Counted from the stretch's first letter, positions 24,609 to 34,018 are shown. The stretch is 64,000 nucleotides of DNA from Kitasatospora sp. NBC_01250 (GCF_036226465.1 NZ_CP108476.1:2356001-2420000); one strand, 5' to 3'. The notes: generated by a model from the letters alone, not told the origin. Made by a program: numbers and translations.

Positions 24609-25265
24609 TCAGGGGATGCGGTACCCGGTGCCGGTCAGCGTCTCGATCAGGTCCGGGTCCCCCAGCTTGCGGCGCAGGCTGCGGATGGTGACCCGGACGA
24701 TCGTGGTGAACGGGTCGATGTTCTCGTCCCAGGCGCGCTCCAGCAGTTGCTCGGCCGAGACCGGCGCCCCCTGCGCGCCGAGCAGCACCTCCAGCACCGC
24801 GAACTCCTTGCGGGAGAGCGCCAGCGGCCGCCCGTCCCGGCTGGCCGCGTGGTGGTGCGGGTCCAGCCGCAGCCCCGCGCGCTCCAGCACGGGCGGCGTG
24901 GCGGGGCGCGAGCGCCGGCCCAGCGCGCGGATCCGGGCGACCAGCTCGGCGAAGGCGAAGGGCTTGGCCAGGTAGTCGTCCGCGCCCAGGTTCAGGCCCG
25001 CGACGCGCTCGGCGACGGTGGTGGAGACGGTCAGCATCAGCACCCGCACCTCCAGCCCCTGCGCCACCACCCACCGGCACACCTCGTCGCCGTGCAACCG
25101 CGGCAGGTCGCGATCCAGCACCATCACGTCGTAGCTGTGGACGCCCAGCCGCTCCACCGCCGCCGCCCCGTCGTGCACCACGTCGACGGCGAACGCCTCC
25201 TGACGCAGACCCTCGGCGATGGCCATGGCCAGCATCTCCTCGTCCTCGACCACCAGCACGCGCAC
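24609..25265 (-). CDS. OmpR-family response regulator, VanR-like
   Basis: 218 residues. The receiver begins MRVLVVEDEEML, has phospho-Asp in VMVLDRDLPRLHG (~residue 52), and Lys in DYLAKPFAFAELV. The winged-helix domain has LSRKEFAVLEVLL, PVSAEQLLERAWDENIDPFT, VRVTIRSLRRKLG and GTGYRIP, closely resembling streptomycete VanR, notably the LLERAWDEN(x)DPFT segment. GTG start with a G-rich Shine-Dalgarno. Convergent with its likely partner kinase (41 bp apart). Its probable targets are the alr-ddl operon and the kinase itself through the repeat at 23203-23221. Confidence 0.87.
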   Translation of the reverse strand: MRVLVVEDEEMLAMAIAEGLRQEAFAVDVVHDGAAAVERLGVHSYDVMVLDRDLPRLHGDEVCRWVVAQGLEVRVLMLTVSTTVAERVAGLNLGADDYLAKPFAFAELVARIRALGRRSRPATPPVLERAGLRLDPHHHAASRDGRPLALSRKEFAVLEVLLGAQGAPVSAEQLLERAWDENIDPFTTIVRVTIRSLRRKLGDPDLIETLTGTGYRIP

Positions 25266-25435
25266 GTCCGCCGCCCCCCGCTCTCTCCGTCGTCACACCG
25301 GTCCCCGGTATCGCATCGGACGCGAATGGCTGGGCGCCGGTTGCGGGCGCGCGGGCCTCTGCCTGAACGGGCACGCCGGGCGGCCCGGCCCCTCCCCGCC
25401 TTGTCCGGGGGAGGTGGGGCGCCGAGACTGTGGGG

Positions 25436-26611
25436 ATGCGGATCAACCAGCGGGACACGGAGTACGGCGATGGGCACCGCCTGTTGTACCAGGGCGAGTT
25501 GTACACCGGGGAGGTGGAGGTGACCGGACCCGATGGGCAGCTGCTCGCGGTGTACGGGTACCTGAGCGGGCACAAGAGCGGGCCGCAGCTGACCTGGTAC
25601 CCGGACGGGACGAAGGAGTCCGAGCGCGTGGTCGACCAGGGTATGAACCTGGGCGACACACGGCAGTGGCATCCCAACGGGCAGTTGTCCGCCCTCGTCT
25701 CGCACGCGCCGAACGGGGTTCCGTACCGGCACCGGCGCTGGGACGAGAGCGGGAACCTCGTCGAGGACCAGCGGTTGGGCCGTCCCGAGGACGATCCGGA
25801 GCTACCGGCCGAGGAGGCGTTCGAGCTGGGGGCGAGCGAACGGGCCGCGGGGAACGTGGACGGTGCGCGCCGGGCGTTCCAGCGGGCCGTCGAGACCGGT
25901 GATTCGGAGGTCGGCCCCAAGGCGCTGGCGAACCTGGCCGTGCTGGAGGCCTCGGCCGGACGGGTCGCGCAGGCGCGCGCCGCGTTCGAGCAGGCGATCG
26001 CGACAGGGCATCCGGACCACGCGCCGCAGTCGATGTTCAACTTCGCGATCTTCCAGCAGCGCAACGGCGAGCCGGCGCACGCCCGTGAGCTGTACGAACG
26101 GGCCGTCGCCAGCGGGCATCCCGAGCACGCCCGCAAGGCGCTGTTCAACCTCGCGAACCTGGCGGTCGACCAGGGCCGGGTGAGCGAGGGCTGCGACCTG
26201 TTCCTGCGGGCCATGGCCCCGCCGTTCGTCGGGGACACGGCTTCGCGGGCGCACCGGCGACTGGCCCAAGTCGACTCCGGCCGCAGCGAGCAGGTCCGTG
26301 AGGTCTACCTGGCGGCCATCGCCGGGGCGGACAGTGCGACGGCGGCGCGGGCACGCAGCCTGCTGCGCGAGTTCGACCTGCTGTACGCCTCCCCACCGCG
26401 GGTGATCAGCCTCAACAGCCGCGAGTTCGACCTGGCCGAGATCGAGTCCGCCGAGTGGGCGACGGGGCGGCGGCCGGGGTACTCCAGCGGCTATCTCGAC
26501 GTCTACACCCATGACGGCGGACACCACGTCCTCTTCGTCGACCTCCGCGATCCGTACGACAGCCGGGGGATCAACGCACTGCGGGAGCGACCGGAGGGCG
26601 GCGGTCTCTGA
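25436..26611 (+). CDS. MORN-repeat (YwqK-like) and TPR/Sel1 protein
   Basis: 391 residues, no signal peptide. The N-terminal ~110 residues show MORN_2-type repeats of the YwqK kind (LLYQGELYTGEVEV, GPQLTWYPDGTKESE, TRQWHPNGQLSALV). Residues ~125-300 are TPR/Sel1-like helical repeats (ALANLAVLEASAGRVAQARA, MFNFAIFQQRNGEPAHARE, ALFNLANLAVDQGRVSEGC). The last ~80 residues are a separate beta-rich domain ending in LFVDLRDPYDSRG. YwqK-type proteins are often found as immunity or accessory proteins in toxin loci, and this gene sits beside a polymorphic toxin, but on the opposite strand behind a strong terminator. Function not established. Confidence 0.72.
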   Translation: MRINQRDTEYGDGHRLLYQGELYTGEVEVTGPDGQLLAVYGYLSGHKSGPQLTWYPDGTKESERVVDQGMNLGDTRQWHPNGQLSALVSHAPNGVPYRHRRWDESGNLVEDQRLGRPEDDPELPAEEAFELGASERAAGNVDGARRAFQRAVETGDSEVGPKALANLAVLEASAGRVAQARAAFEQAIATGHPDHAPQSMFNFAIFQQRNGEPAHARELYERAVASGHPEHARKALFNLANLAVDQGRVSEGCDLFLRAMAPPFVGDTASRAHRRLAQVDSGRSEQVREVYLAAIAGADSATAARARSLLREFDLLYASPPRVISLNSREFDLAEIESAEWATGRRPGYSSGYLDVYTHDGGHHVLFVDLRDPYDSRGINALRERPEGGGL

Positions 26612-26649
26612 ACGCGCGGGGCACGGGCGCCGGGAGCGGGAAAGCGCGA

Positions 26650-26690
26650 GGGCGCGCAGCCGGTGCGTGATCCGCACCGGCTGCGCGCCC
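26650..26690. terminator. Bidirectional hairpin terminator
   Basis: A perfect 18-bp stem (26650-26667 pairs with 26673-26690) around a 5-base loop TGATC. It lies between the convergent MORN/TPR gene and the candidate immunity gene. Confidence 0.85.
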
Positions 26691-26707
26691 CTTGTCGGTC
26701 CGCGGTC

Positions 26708-27343
26708 TCAGGCCATCAGGTGCTCATGGCCCGCGACCAGGAACGGCCCGTACTCGAACCGGCGCCCGAGTTCCACGTACCGCTCGTACTGCTTGCGGGT
26801 GAGCTGCGGGCCGTAGGTGAGCGCGCGCAGCAGGAACCGGAAGGCCAGGTCCGGGCAGGCGTGGACGGCAGCGTGCCCGAGCGCGGGCACCACACCGGGG
26901 ACGGTCATCCAGGACGAGTCCTGCGCCAGCTCCAGGAGACCGGGAGTGACGATCATGATCTCGTCCAGGACGAGCCCCGTGAGGTGTTCGTACGGGCTTC
27001 GCCCGACCACCTGCGGGTGGCCGATGCCCTCCCGGTCCAGCCGCTCCCGGCAGAGCCGGATGATCCTCAGGAGCCAGTCGCGCGGGTCGATCCCCGCACT
27101 CCTCAGCTCCAGACGGCGCTCGGTGCCCACCGACCAGAGCGTCTCGAACACCCAGGTCGGCACGGCCGGATCGGCCAGCCGGAGCGCGTCCGACAGGACC
27201 GCCTCGACCAGGTACGGCGCCGCACCGTCGACGTAGCGCGCCAGCGCCTCGACCTCAGTGGGCCACTCGTCCCGCCAGCTGTGGTGGAACACCTGCCCCA
27301 GGTGGGGCAGCCCGAACTCGTCCCCGCCGTACCTCTCAGTCAT
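26708..27343 (-). CDS. Candidate immunity protein for the RNase A-like toxin
   Basis: 211 residues, no known domain to my eye, no signal peptide or membrane helix, rich in helices (VEALARYVDGAAPYLVEAVL, YERYVELGRRFEYGPFLVAG). The ATG starts 6 bp after the toxin stop codon, and the Shine-Dalgarno GGTGAGG includes that stop, so the two are tightly coupled. A small cytoplasmic gene directly 3' of a polymorphic toxin is the standard immunity position; the assignment rests on that context. Neutralisation of the C-terminal RNase domain is inferred. Confidence 0.6.
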   Translation of the reverse strand: MTERYGGDEFGLPHLGQVFHHSWRDEWPTEVEALARYVDGAAPYLVEAVLSDALRLADPAVPTWVFETLWSVGTERRLELRSAGIDPRDWLLRIIRLCRERLDREGIGHPQVVGRSPYEHLTGLVLDEIMIVTPGLLELAQDSSWMTVPGVVPALGHAAVHACPDLAFRFLLRALTYGPQLTRKQYERYVELGRRFEYGPFLVAGHEHLMA

Positions 27344-27349
27344 CACGCC

Positions 27350-30300
27350 TCACCGACCGGCCAGGGGGTAGATGGAACTGACGGTCCAACTCTTCCCGTT
27401 GTGCTTGTCCAGGGCCTTCACCAGCCGGACCCGGACCTTGGTACCGGAGTCGATGGCGCCGCTGACACTGCCACCCGGAGGGTACACCTTGCCCAGCGTG
27501 GTCAGGCGTTGGCCGTTGCGCATGACGTCGACGTCGACGGTGAACTCCTTGAAGTCCGAGCCGCCCTGGCCGAGCCAGGTGGCGATGGTCGAGTTGCTCT
27601 TGCCGATCGCCGAACGCAGCGCGTCGTTGGCGATGCTCAGGTCACTGAACACCCCGTTGGCGTCGGTGGCGGTGGTCAGCGCGGCCGCCTCGGCGGGGGT
27701 GACCCCGGCAGTCTCGCCGTTCGGGCCCCATGGGCCTTGCGCCACGTGCTTCTTGATGGTGTGGGATCGGGGGTCCGCGGCGCGGTTCGGGGTGCCCCGC
27801 TCGTCGCCCCACAGGTCGAAGCAGTTGTGGACGAGGATGCCGGCGCCCACGGTCTGCGAGCCGCGCACGTAGAAGGTGTGCAGTCCGTCGACGGTGAGGT
27901 CGTAGACCGACTGCGTGGCCTCGGCCCGCTCGTGCAGTCCCGTCACCGGGTTGCGGACCCCGTCGCTGCCGAGCAGGACGTCGCCGACGTGCAGGTCCGA
28001 TACCTCGCGCCAGCCAGCCCCGTCGACGTAGAAGCGGTGTCCGACCGTGCTGGTGATCCGGCCCACCCGCTCGGTGTCGATGTCGACCAGGCGGGTGGTG
28101 GCGTGCCCGTAGGTATCGACCACCGGCTCGGCGGCGGTGGCACCCGTGGCGGGGTCGGTCGCGAGCACCTTGTCACCGACCCGCAGGGTCTCGATGGCGC
28201 GGGAGGTCCCGTCGGCCATGACCACGCCCGTGCCGGCCGGGAAGCTGTTGACCGGGCACGACGTGCGCGCGCCATCCGCGAGGTCGGCCTCGTTCTGGAG
28301 CTCGTTGAACAGCGCGTGGTCGATCGTAGGGTCGTTGCGCAGGGCCGCGAGCGCCGCGTCCGTCCCGGCACCGTCCTTCAGGGTGGCACGGAACTTGGCG
28401 ACGTTGTCGGCCAGGGCGCCGAAGGTGTTGACCACGGCCGCGTTGTAGCCGTTGAGCGTCGCCTGGAGGGCGAGCTTGGCGTCCTCGATGCCGACGCCCG
28501 TCTCCAGCGCGTAGCGGAAGGCGACCATGCCCTTGGCGGCTTCGGTCAGTTTGCCGGCGGGGATGAGGGATGCCGCCGCCCAGCCGCAGGAAGCGTTGAG
28601 GCCGGGGTTGTTGAAGCACTTGACGAAGTCGTCGGTCAGCAGGTGGAACAGCAGCCGGGCACTGTCCCCGCTCGCACACCCGCCCTCAGGGTCGCAGTAG
28701 ACCTTGTAGTGCTTGGCGTAGTCGTCGTAGCTGAGCTCGATGGTGTCGTCGAACAGGGTCTTGCCGTCGAGCGTCTGGGTGCTGAGGACCAGGGAGTCCC
28801 AGGTGGTGTACTTGCCCTTGCAGGCGTCGAGGCTGAGTCCGGCCTCGGGGCAGGTGCGCATGACGTAGTCGACGGTGCCAGTGACCTTCACCTTGACCGG
28901 GACGGTGCAGAACGACTGGCCGGACGCGTTGTCGTGCCACGTCTTGGAATGGTGGACGTACTTGTCCCACAGGCCGAGCACGGAGGTGGGGTCCTCGGCG
29001 ATGCACTTGGACATGTCGCTCTTGACGATTTCCTGCTTCACGTCGTCGTGCGGGACGACCTCGACGTAGTAAGCCCGGCCGCCGTCACCGCCGCTGCCGT
29101 CCACGCCCTCGTTGCCGGTGGTCGCGGTTGCGGTCTGGGCGGCGAGGGCCTCGGCCTGCTGCTTCTGCCAGACCGCGGCCTGGGCGTCGGCGGCGGCCTG
29201 GGCGGCCTGCTGCGCGCTCTGCTGGGCGGCAGCCGCGGAGCTCTGGGCCTGGTCGGCGGCGGTCTTGGCGCTGGCCGCGTACTGCTGGGCCTGGGCCGCG
29301 TAGCTGGTGGCCATGGCCGCCGAGGCGGTGGCGCGGCTCGCTGCGGCGTTGGCGGACGCCGCCGCGGTCTGGGCCTGCTGGGCATAGGTGGCGGCCTGGT
29401 CGGCGGACGCCTTGGCCTGCTGGGCGGACTGGGCGGCCTGGTCGGCGAAGCCCTGGGCCTGCTGGGCGGACTGGCCGGCCTGGTTGGCATAGCCGGCGGC
29501 GTCGTTGGCGGCGCCGCGCGCGGTGGCGGCGGACTGCGCGGCCTGCGCCGCGTACTCCCGCGCCAGAGCGACCGAGCCGTCGATGGTGGCCAGGTAGGAC
29601 TGGATGGTGGCCACGTGGGCCGCGGTCACCGCGTCGCGCTGCTGGGCCTTGAGCAGGCCGGTCTGCAGGAACGGCTCCAGACCGGAGGCCGGCCCGGACA
29701 TGACGGCCTGGGCCGCGGCCTTGACCTCCGGTCCGCCGGTGGCGATGGCCTGGCTGACCAGCACGCGGTTGTCGTCGTCGCGGGCCGTGTACTGACCGGT
29801 GGCCAGGAACGCGCGGACGTCGTCGATGGTGCCCGACAGCGCCTTGCCGGCCGCCGCCTTCACCCCGGGGCCGCCGGCGGCCATGATCTGCGACAGCAGC
29901 ACCCGGTCGTCGTCGTCCTTGCCCGGGTACTGCCCGGTGGTCAGGAAGGCCCGCACCTGGTCCGGAGTCCCGACCGAGGCGGTCTCCGCCGCCAGGCGCT
30001 TCTCCAGCTTGCCGGGGGCCTGGGCGATCGCCATGACGCTGCTGCGGTCGTCGCGGTCCCGGGCGGTGGCGAGGTTGGTGCTCAGGAACGCCTGGACGGC
30101 ACTGTCGTCGCCCTCCAGCGCGGTCTGGGCGGCGGCCTTGGTCCACGGACCACCGGAGTCCAGCAGCCGCAGCGCGGCCTGACGGCCCTTGAGGACCGCG
30201 GTCTTCTGGTCGACGCCGGGCGCGGTGGCGTCCTTGATCAGCTGGTCCGTGTCGGCGGCGAACTGGGTGACCTGGCCGGCCTGCCAGGCCGAGGTCTTCG

Positions 30301-31996
30301 CCTTCAGGTCCGCGTCACGGGATGCCTGGTCGGCGGCGGCCATCTCGTCGGCCTGCTGCTCGTTCAGGCGCTCCTGGTCGCTGGCGCGGGCGATGTCGGC
30401 GACCTTGTGGGCCTGGGTGGCCGAGGAGGCGGCCGAGTCGGCGGCCTGGCCGGCGGCGGTGGCGGCGGTCTGGGCGGTGTTGGCCCAGTTCGACGCGTCA
30501 CCGGCGTGCTTGGCGGCCTCCTCGGCCGCGGTCGCCGCGGCGTCCGCGTGCGCGGCGGCGTCGTTGGCGGCGCGCTGGGCGTCGCCGGCCGCGGCGGCGG
30601 CCTGGTTGGCGATGGCGACGGTGGCGTTCGCCGCCCGGGTGGCCTCGGCGGCGGCGGTCCTGGCACGGGCGGCGGCCTGGCGGGCCCGGTAGGCGGCCGA
30701 GTCGGCGACACCCGTGTAGGTGGCGGCGTCGGCGGCTGCCTGGGCGGCGGCTGCGGCGTTCGCACCCGCGGAGGCGGCGGACTGGGCGGCGGCACCGGCC
30801 TGGGTCGCGGCGACATCCGCCCACTGGCTGGCTTCCGCCGCGGTGCGGGCGTTGACGGCGGCGTCGCGGGCAGTGGCCGCAGCCTTGTTGGCGGCGTCGG
30901 CCTTGCTCGCGTCGCTGCCGGCCGCGGCAGCGGCGCTGAGCGCCGCCGCGGCGGCGTTGCCGGCCTTGGTGGCGGCTGCCGCGGCGTTGGCCGCGGCGTT
31001 CGCGGCCTGCCGGGCCGCCTCGTTCGCGGCCTTCGCCGCCGCCGACGCGGTCTGGGCCGCGTCGGCGGCACGGCCGGCGGCGTCCGCCGCCCGGCCGGCC
31101 GCGTTCGAGGCGTCCCCGGCCGAGTTCTGCGCGGCCTTGGTCTCGGCCGAGGCGCGCTCGGCGGCCTGCTTGGCCAGCAGGGTGGCGTCCACGGCCTGGC
31201 CGGCCGCGTCCTTGGCGGTCTGGGCCTGCTGCCCGGCCTGGTCGGAGGCGGTCTTGGTGAGGTCGGCCAACTGGCCGACCGTCAGGGTCTCCTGGTCATG
31301 GGCGGCGGCGGTCTGATAGCCGTACTGGAGGAACTGCTGGACGTCGTCCATCGTCCCGTTCAGCGCGGTGTTGGCGGCCTTCTTGACCTCCGGGCCGCCC
31401 GAGGCCATCAGCTGGGTCAGGTGGACCCGGTCGTCGTCGTCCCGCGCCTTGAACTGGCCCTCGTTGAGGAACTGGTTGACGTCGTCCAGGGTGCCGTCCA
31501 TGGCCTTGGCGGCGGCGGCCTTCACCCCGGGGCCGCCGGTGGACATCAGCTGCGACACCCGCACCCGCTGATCGTCCTCGTACGCCTTCTTGCCGTCCTT
31601 GGTGATGAACTTCTGCAGGTCGGCGGCGGACCCGGCCAGCGCGGCCGTCCCGGCTGCCCGGACGCCGGGGCCCGAGGTCGCGATGATCTGCTCGATCTGC
31701 GCCCGCAGGTCCTGGTCGGCAGCCGTCGCCTGACCCTTGGTCAGGAAGGCCGTCAGGTCGTCGCCCGTGCCCGTCAACGCGGTCTCCGCCGCACGTCGCA
31801 CGGCCGGGCCGCCGGACTGCCAGGCGGCCACCACCTTGACCCGGTCCGGGTTCGGGGCGGCGGCCGGCGTGGTGTCGGCCGCCGCCGGTATCGCCAGCAA
31901 CCCGGTCAACAGGCTGCCGGCCACGAGCCCGACCGCGAGGCGCGGCACCCTGGCTCGTGATGTCAGGGACATCCTCATCGAGATCTTCTGTTCCAT
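27350..31996 (-). CDS. Secreted polymorphic toxin: ALF repeats, HINT, RNase A-like C-terminus
   Basis: About 1548 residues. A Sec signal peptide (RLAVGLVAGSLLTGLLAIPAA) is followed by two blocks of four ALF repeats of ~45 residues (residues ~50-245 and ~600-800; for example GGPGVKAAAAKAMDGTLDD and its DDDDRV links), separated by long Ala-rich coiled coils. A linker domain follows (~970-1240). A HINT autoprotease domain (~1245-1389) shows N-terminal Cys in CPVNSFPAGTGVVMADG, the T-x-x-H block (TSTVGHRF) and the end GAGILVHNC. The last ~160 residues resemble the bacterial RNase A-like CdiA toxin domain: SHTIKKHVAQG, FSDLSIANDALRSAIG, IATWLGQGG, and a final VSSIYPL matching the family's T-x-Y catalytic end. 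Starts at 32011 (GTG) and 31978 are possible. Confidence 0.83.
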   Translation of the reverse strand: MEQKISMRMSLTSRARVPRLAVGLVAGSLLTGLLAIPAAADTTPAAAPNPDRVKVVAAWQSGGPAVRRAAETALTGTGDDLTAFLTKGQATAADQDLRAQIEQIIATSGPGVRAAGTAALAGSAADLQKFITKDGKKAYEDDQRVRVSQLMSTGGPGVKAAAAKAMDGTLDDVNQFLNEGQFKARDDDDRVHLTQLMASGGPEVKKAANTALNGTMDDVQQFLQYGYQTAAAHDQETLTVGQLADLTKTASDQAGQQAQTAKDAAGQAVDATLLAKQAAERASAETKAAQNSAGDASNAAGRAADAAGRAADAAQTASAAAKAANEAARQAANAAANAAAAATKAGNAAAAALSAAAAAGSDASKADAANKAAATARDAAVNARTAAEASQWADVAATQAGAAAQSAASAGANAAAAAQAAADAATYTGVADSAAYRARQAAARARTAAAEATRAANATVAIANQAAAAAGDAQRAANDAAAHADAAATAAEEAAKHAGDASNWANTAQTAATAAGQAADSAASSATQAHKVADIARASDQERLNEQQADEMAAADQASRDADLKAKTSAWQAGQVTQFAADTDQLIKDATAPGVDQKTAVLKGRQAALRLLDSGGPWTKAAAQTALEGDDSAVQAFLSTNLATARDRDDRSSVMAIAQAPGKLEKRLAAETASVGTPDQVRAFLTTGQYPGKDDDDRVLLSQIMAAGGPGVKAAAGKALSGTIDDVRAFLATGQYTARDDDNRVLVSQAIATGGPEVKAAAQAVMSGPASGLEPFLQTGLLKAQQRDAVTAAHVATIQSYLATIDGSVALAREYAAQAAQSAATARGAANDAAGYANQAGQSAQQAQGFADQAAQSAQQAKASADQAATYAQQAQTAAASANAAASRATASAAMATSYAAQAQQYAASAKTAADQAQSSAAAAQQSAQQAAQAAADAQAAVWQKQQAEALAAQTATATTGNEGVDGSGGDGGRAYYVEVVPHDDVKQEIVKSDMSKCIAEDPTSVLGLWDKYVHHSKTWHDNASGQSFCTVPVKVKVTGTVDYVMRTCPEAGLSLDACKGKYTTWDSLVLSTQTLDGKTLFDDTIELSYDDYAKHYKVYCDPEGGCASGDSARLLFHLLTDDFVKCFNNPGLNASCGWAAASLIPAGKLTEAAKGMVAFRYALETGVGIEDAKLALQATLNGYNAAVVNTFGALADNVAKFRATLKDGAGTDAALAALRNDPTIDHALFNELQNEADLADGARTSCPVNSFPAGTGVVMADGTSRAIETLRVGDKVLATDPATGATAAEPVVDTYGHATTRLVDIDTERVGRITSTVGHRFYVDGAGWREVSDLHVGDVLLGSDGVRNPVTGLHERAEATQSVYDLTVDGLHTFYVRGSQTVGAGILVHNCFDLWGDERGTPNRAADPRSHTIKKHVAQGPWGPNGETAGVTPAEAAALTTATDANGVFSDLSIANDALRSAIGKSNSTIATWLGQGGSDFKEFTVDVDVMRNGQRLTTLGKVYPPGGSVSGAIDSGTKVRVRLVKALDKHNGKSWTVSSIYPLAGR

Positions 31997-32293
31997 CCTG
32001 ATCCGGGGCACCCAGCCCTCTGGGTACCGCTTGGAGGCCGGAATCCCACCGGCGGCCGTGGAGGGCGCCGGCGTGCGCGGTGTGACGCGAAGCGCCGTAC
32101 GCGTGCACGGGGCCTCCTACGTCCCCGAGGACCGGCCCGGCGGGTCCGGCCGGGCGCGGGGGCCGGGCAGGATCCGTCGGACAGGTCCTGGAGGGTGCTG
32201 GTGCTGCCGCCGGTCAGGTGGATGGATGGGAGCGGTTCCAGGCCGTGGCACGGGAGTCGGACCGCTCCCTGCGTGCCGTCGGACTCCGTACGG
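31997..32293. other. Intergenic region between toxin start and SGNH hydrolase end
   Basis: 297 bp without a credible gene. It must hold the toxin promoter. A near-perfect inverted repeat (GGAGTCGGAC at 32263-32272 and GTCGGACTCC at 32278-32287, one mismatch) close to the hydrolase stop may serve as its terminator. Confidence 0.5.
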
Positions 32294-33862
32294 TCAGTCG
32301 CCCTTGGCGATCTGGCCGAGGAAGGTCCAGCCGTTCGGACCGCTCTGGTCACCGCCGTTGTAGGCGTAGCCGAAGACCTGGCCGCCCGCGCCGGTCTGGA
32401 GGTAGTCGGCGTGGGTGTCACCGGTGAAGTCGACGAGTTGGACGCCGGCTTGGTCGGTGGTGGTCCCGCTGGCGGTCCGGCCGGCAGGCTGCCAGCCGCC
32501 GTGTCCGTCGCCGCCCCGGTTGAGCCAGGTGGAGACGGAGCCGTCCGGGTTGATGACGTTGTAGTCGGCCTTGCCGTCACCGTCGAGGTCGGCCAGCCGC
32601 AGGCGGCTGCGGTCGGTGGTCACACCGGTGGCCACCTGGCCGAGGGCCTGCCAGCCGTTCGGGCCGGACACGTCGCCCCCTCGGTTGAGCCAGACCTTGA
32701 CCGAACCGTCGTCGTTGATCACCCAGTAGTCCGCCCTGCCGTCACCGTCGAAGTCGGCGAAGCGCACCTGATCCTGATTGGTGGTCAGGCCGGTGGCGAC
32801 CTTGCCCAGCGGCAGCCAGCCGTTCGGGCCGGCGGTGTCGCCCCCGCGGTTGAGCCAGACGTCGACCGAACCGTCGGGGTTGATCACCCAGTAATCCGCC
32901 TTCCCATCACCGTCGAAGTCCGCGAAGCGCACCCGGCTGCGATCGGTGGTGATGCCGGTGGCGACCTTGCCCAGCGGCAGCCAGCCGTTCGGGCCGGCGG
33001 TGTCGCCGCCCCGGTTGAGCCGGACGTCGACCGAACCGTCGTCGTTGATCACCCAGTAGTCGGGCTTGCCGTCGCCGTCGAAGTCGGCCCAGCGGACCCG
33101 GCCGCTGTCCCCGGCCTCGGTGCCGGCACGGTGGACGGCGGGGCGCGGGGCCCAGCCGTCGGCGACCGTCCGGTCGAGGGCGTCGTGGAAGACCTGGGCC
33201 ATCTTGCCGTAGCCCTCGTCGTCGGGGTGCAGTTGGTCGGGCAGCTCGGCGGGGGTGACGTCGGCCGGGGCCACGTAGCGCACGTGCCGGCCGGCGCTCT
33301 GCCGGTCGGCCAGCAGGGCGCCGACCGCGCGGTCGTAGTCGGCGGTCTGCTGCTCCAGGCCGGGGGTGGCGGTGAGCAGGCCCTGGACGATGACGGCGGC
33401 GTTCGGCTTGTCGCTCTGGATGCGGTCGACCAGCTCGGACAGGTGGGTGGCGGCCTGTGCCGGATCGGCCTTGTCCCACTTGAGGTCGTTGATGCCCAGG
33501 TGGAGCAGGACGACGTCGGGGTCGGCGGCGGACAGCCACTGGTCGATGCCGTCCCGTATCTGGCCGATCCGGTAGCCGCTGTGGCCCTCGTTGTCCGGGT
33601 CCGCCATGGAGCCGGCGTCGTTCGAGCCGACCATGTCGATGGCGTAGGGGGACTGGCGTGCGGTCAGGTCCCAGAGCGGTCCACGGTAGCCGACACCGGT
33701 GTTGCTGCCGACGCCGTAGGTGATCGAGTCGCCGAGCGGCATGACCTTGACCAGGGGCGGTGTGGGCTTGACGGCGGCGTGGGCGGCGGTCGGTGCCAGG
33801 CCGAGGCCCAGCCCGGTCACGGTGAGGAGGGCCGTCAGCATCCGGGGAGCGGTCTGTTTCAT
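32294..33862 (-). CDS. Secreted SGNH hydrolase with five FG-GAP repeats
   Basis: 522 residues. The signal peptide is MKQTAPRMLTALLTVTGLGL through the cleavage region AAHA. The SGNH/GDSL esterase domain (residues ~37-235) shows all blocks: VMPLGDSITYG (Ser nucleophile), the Gly in VGSNDAGS, LHLGINDLKWD (Asn), and DQLHPDDEGYG (Asp-x-x-His). Then come five ~55-residue FG-GAP/VCBS repeats with the Ca-binding FDGDGKxDYWVIN core; the last repeat is degenerate. Secreted lipase/esterase or carbohydrate esterase; substrate unknown. The repeats are nearly the same as in the next gene upstream, so the two may bind the same surface. Confidence 0.87.
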   Translation of the reverse strand: MKQTAPRMLTALLTVTGLGLGLAPTAAHAAVKPTPPLVKVMPLGDSITYGVGSNTGVGYRGPLWDLTARQSPYAIDMVGSNDAGSMADPDNEGHSGYRIGQIRDGIDQWLSAADPDVVLLHLGINDLKWDKADPAQAATHLSELVDRIQSDKPNAAVIVQGLLTATPGLEQQTADYDRAVGALLADRQSAGRHVRYVAPADVTPAELPDQLHPDDEGYGKMAQVFHDALDRTVADGWAPRPAVHRAGTEAGDSGRVRWADFDGDGKPDYWVINDDGSVDVRLNRGGDTAGPNGWLPLGKVATGITTDRSRVRFADFDGDGKADYWVINPDGSVDVWLNRGGDTAGPNGWLPLGKVATGLTTNQDQVRFADFDGDGRADYWVINDDGSVKVWLNRGGDVSGPNGWQALGQVATGVTTDRSRLRLADLDGDGKADYNVINPDGSVSTWLNRGGDGHGGWQPAGRTASGTTTDQAGVQLVDFTGDTHADYLQTGAGGQVFGYAYNGGDQSGPNGWTFLGQIAKGD

Positions 33863-33920
33863 GGCAGCGGTGTGACCTTCGAACAGGGCCGGTGGCGGCC
33901 GGCCGTGGAATGGGGCAGGG

Positions 33921-33965
33921 CCCGGGAGCCGCCGCCCGCCGTGCGGCGGAGCGGCGGCTCCGGGG
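33921..33965 (-). terminator. Hairpin terminator after the pseudoprotease gene
   Basis: Outer arms 33921-33935 and 33951-33965 pair with one mismatch, and inner CCGCC/GGCGG extends the stem. It lies in the 156-bp gap between the pseudoprotease stop and the SGNH gene start. Confidence 0.7.
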
Positions 33966-34018
33966 TAGGGGCGGCCCGGCTGGCGGCCAGGCGCGGCCGC
34001 CCGTCAGCCGGGGTGCGG

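Noticed and set aside
26663..31960. A 1765-codon plus-strand open frame opposite the toxin
   Set aside because: It is the antisense of a repetitive Ala-rich gene; the Gly/Val-rich product has no domain, and the minus strand encodes a signal peptide, ALF, HINT and RNase domains.
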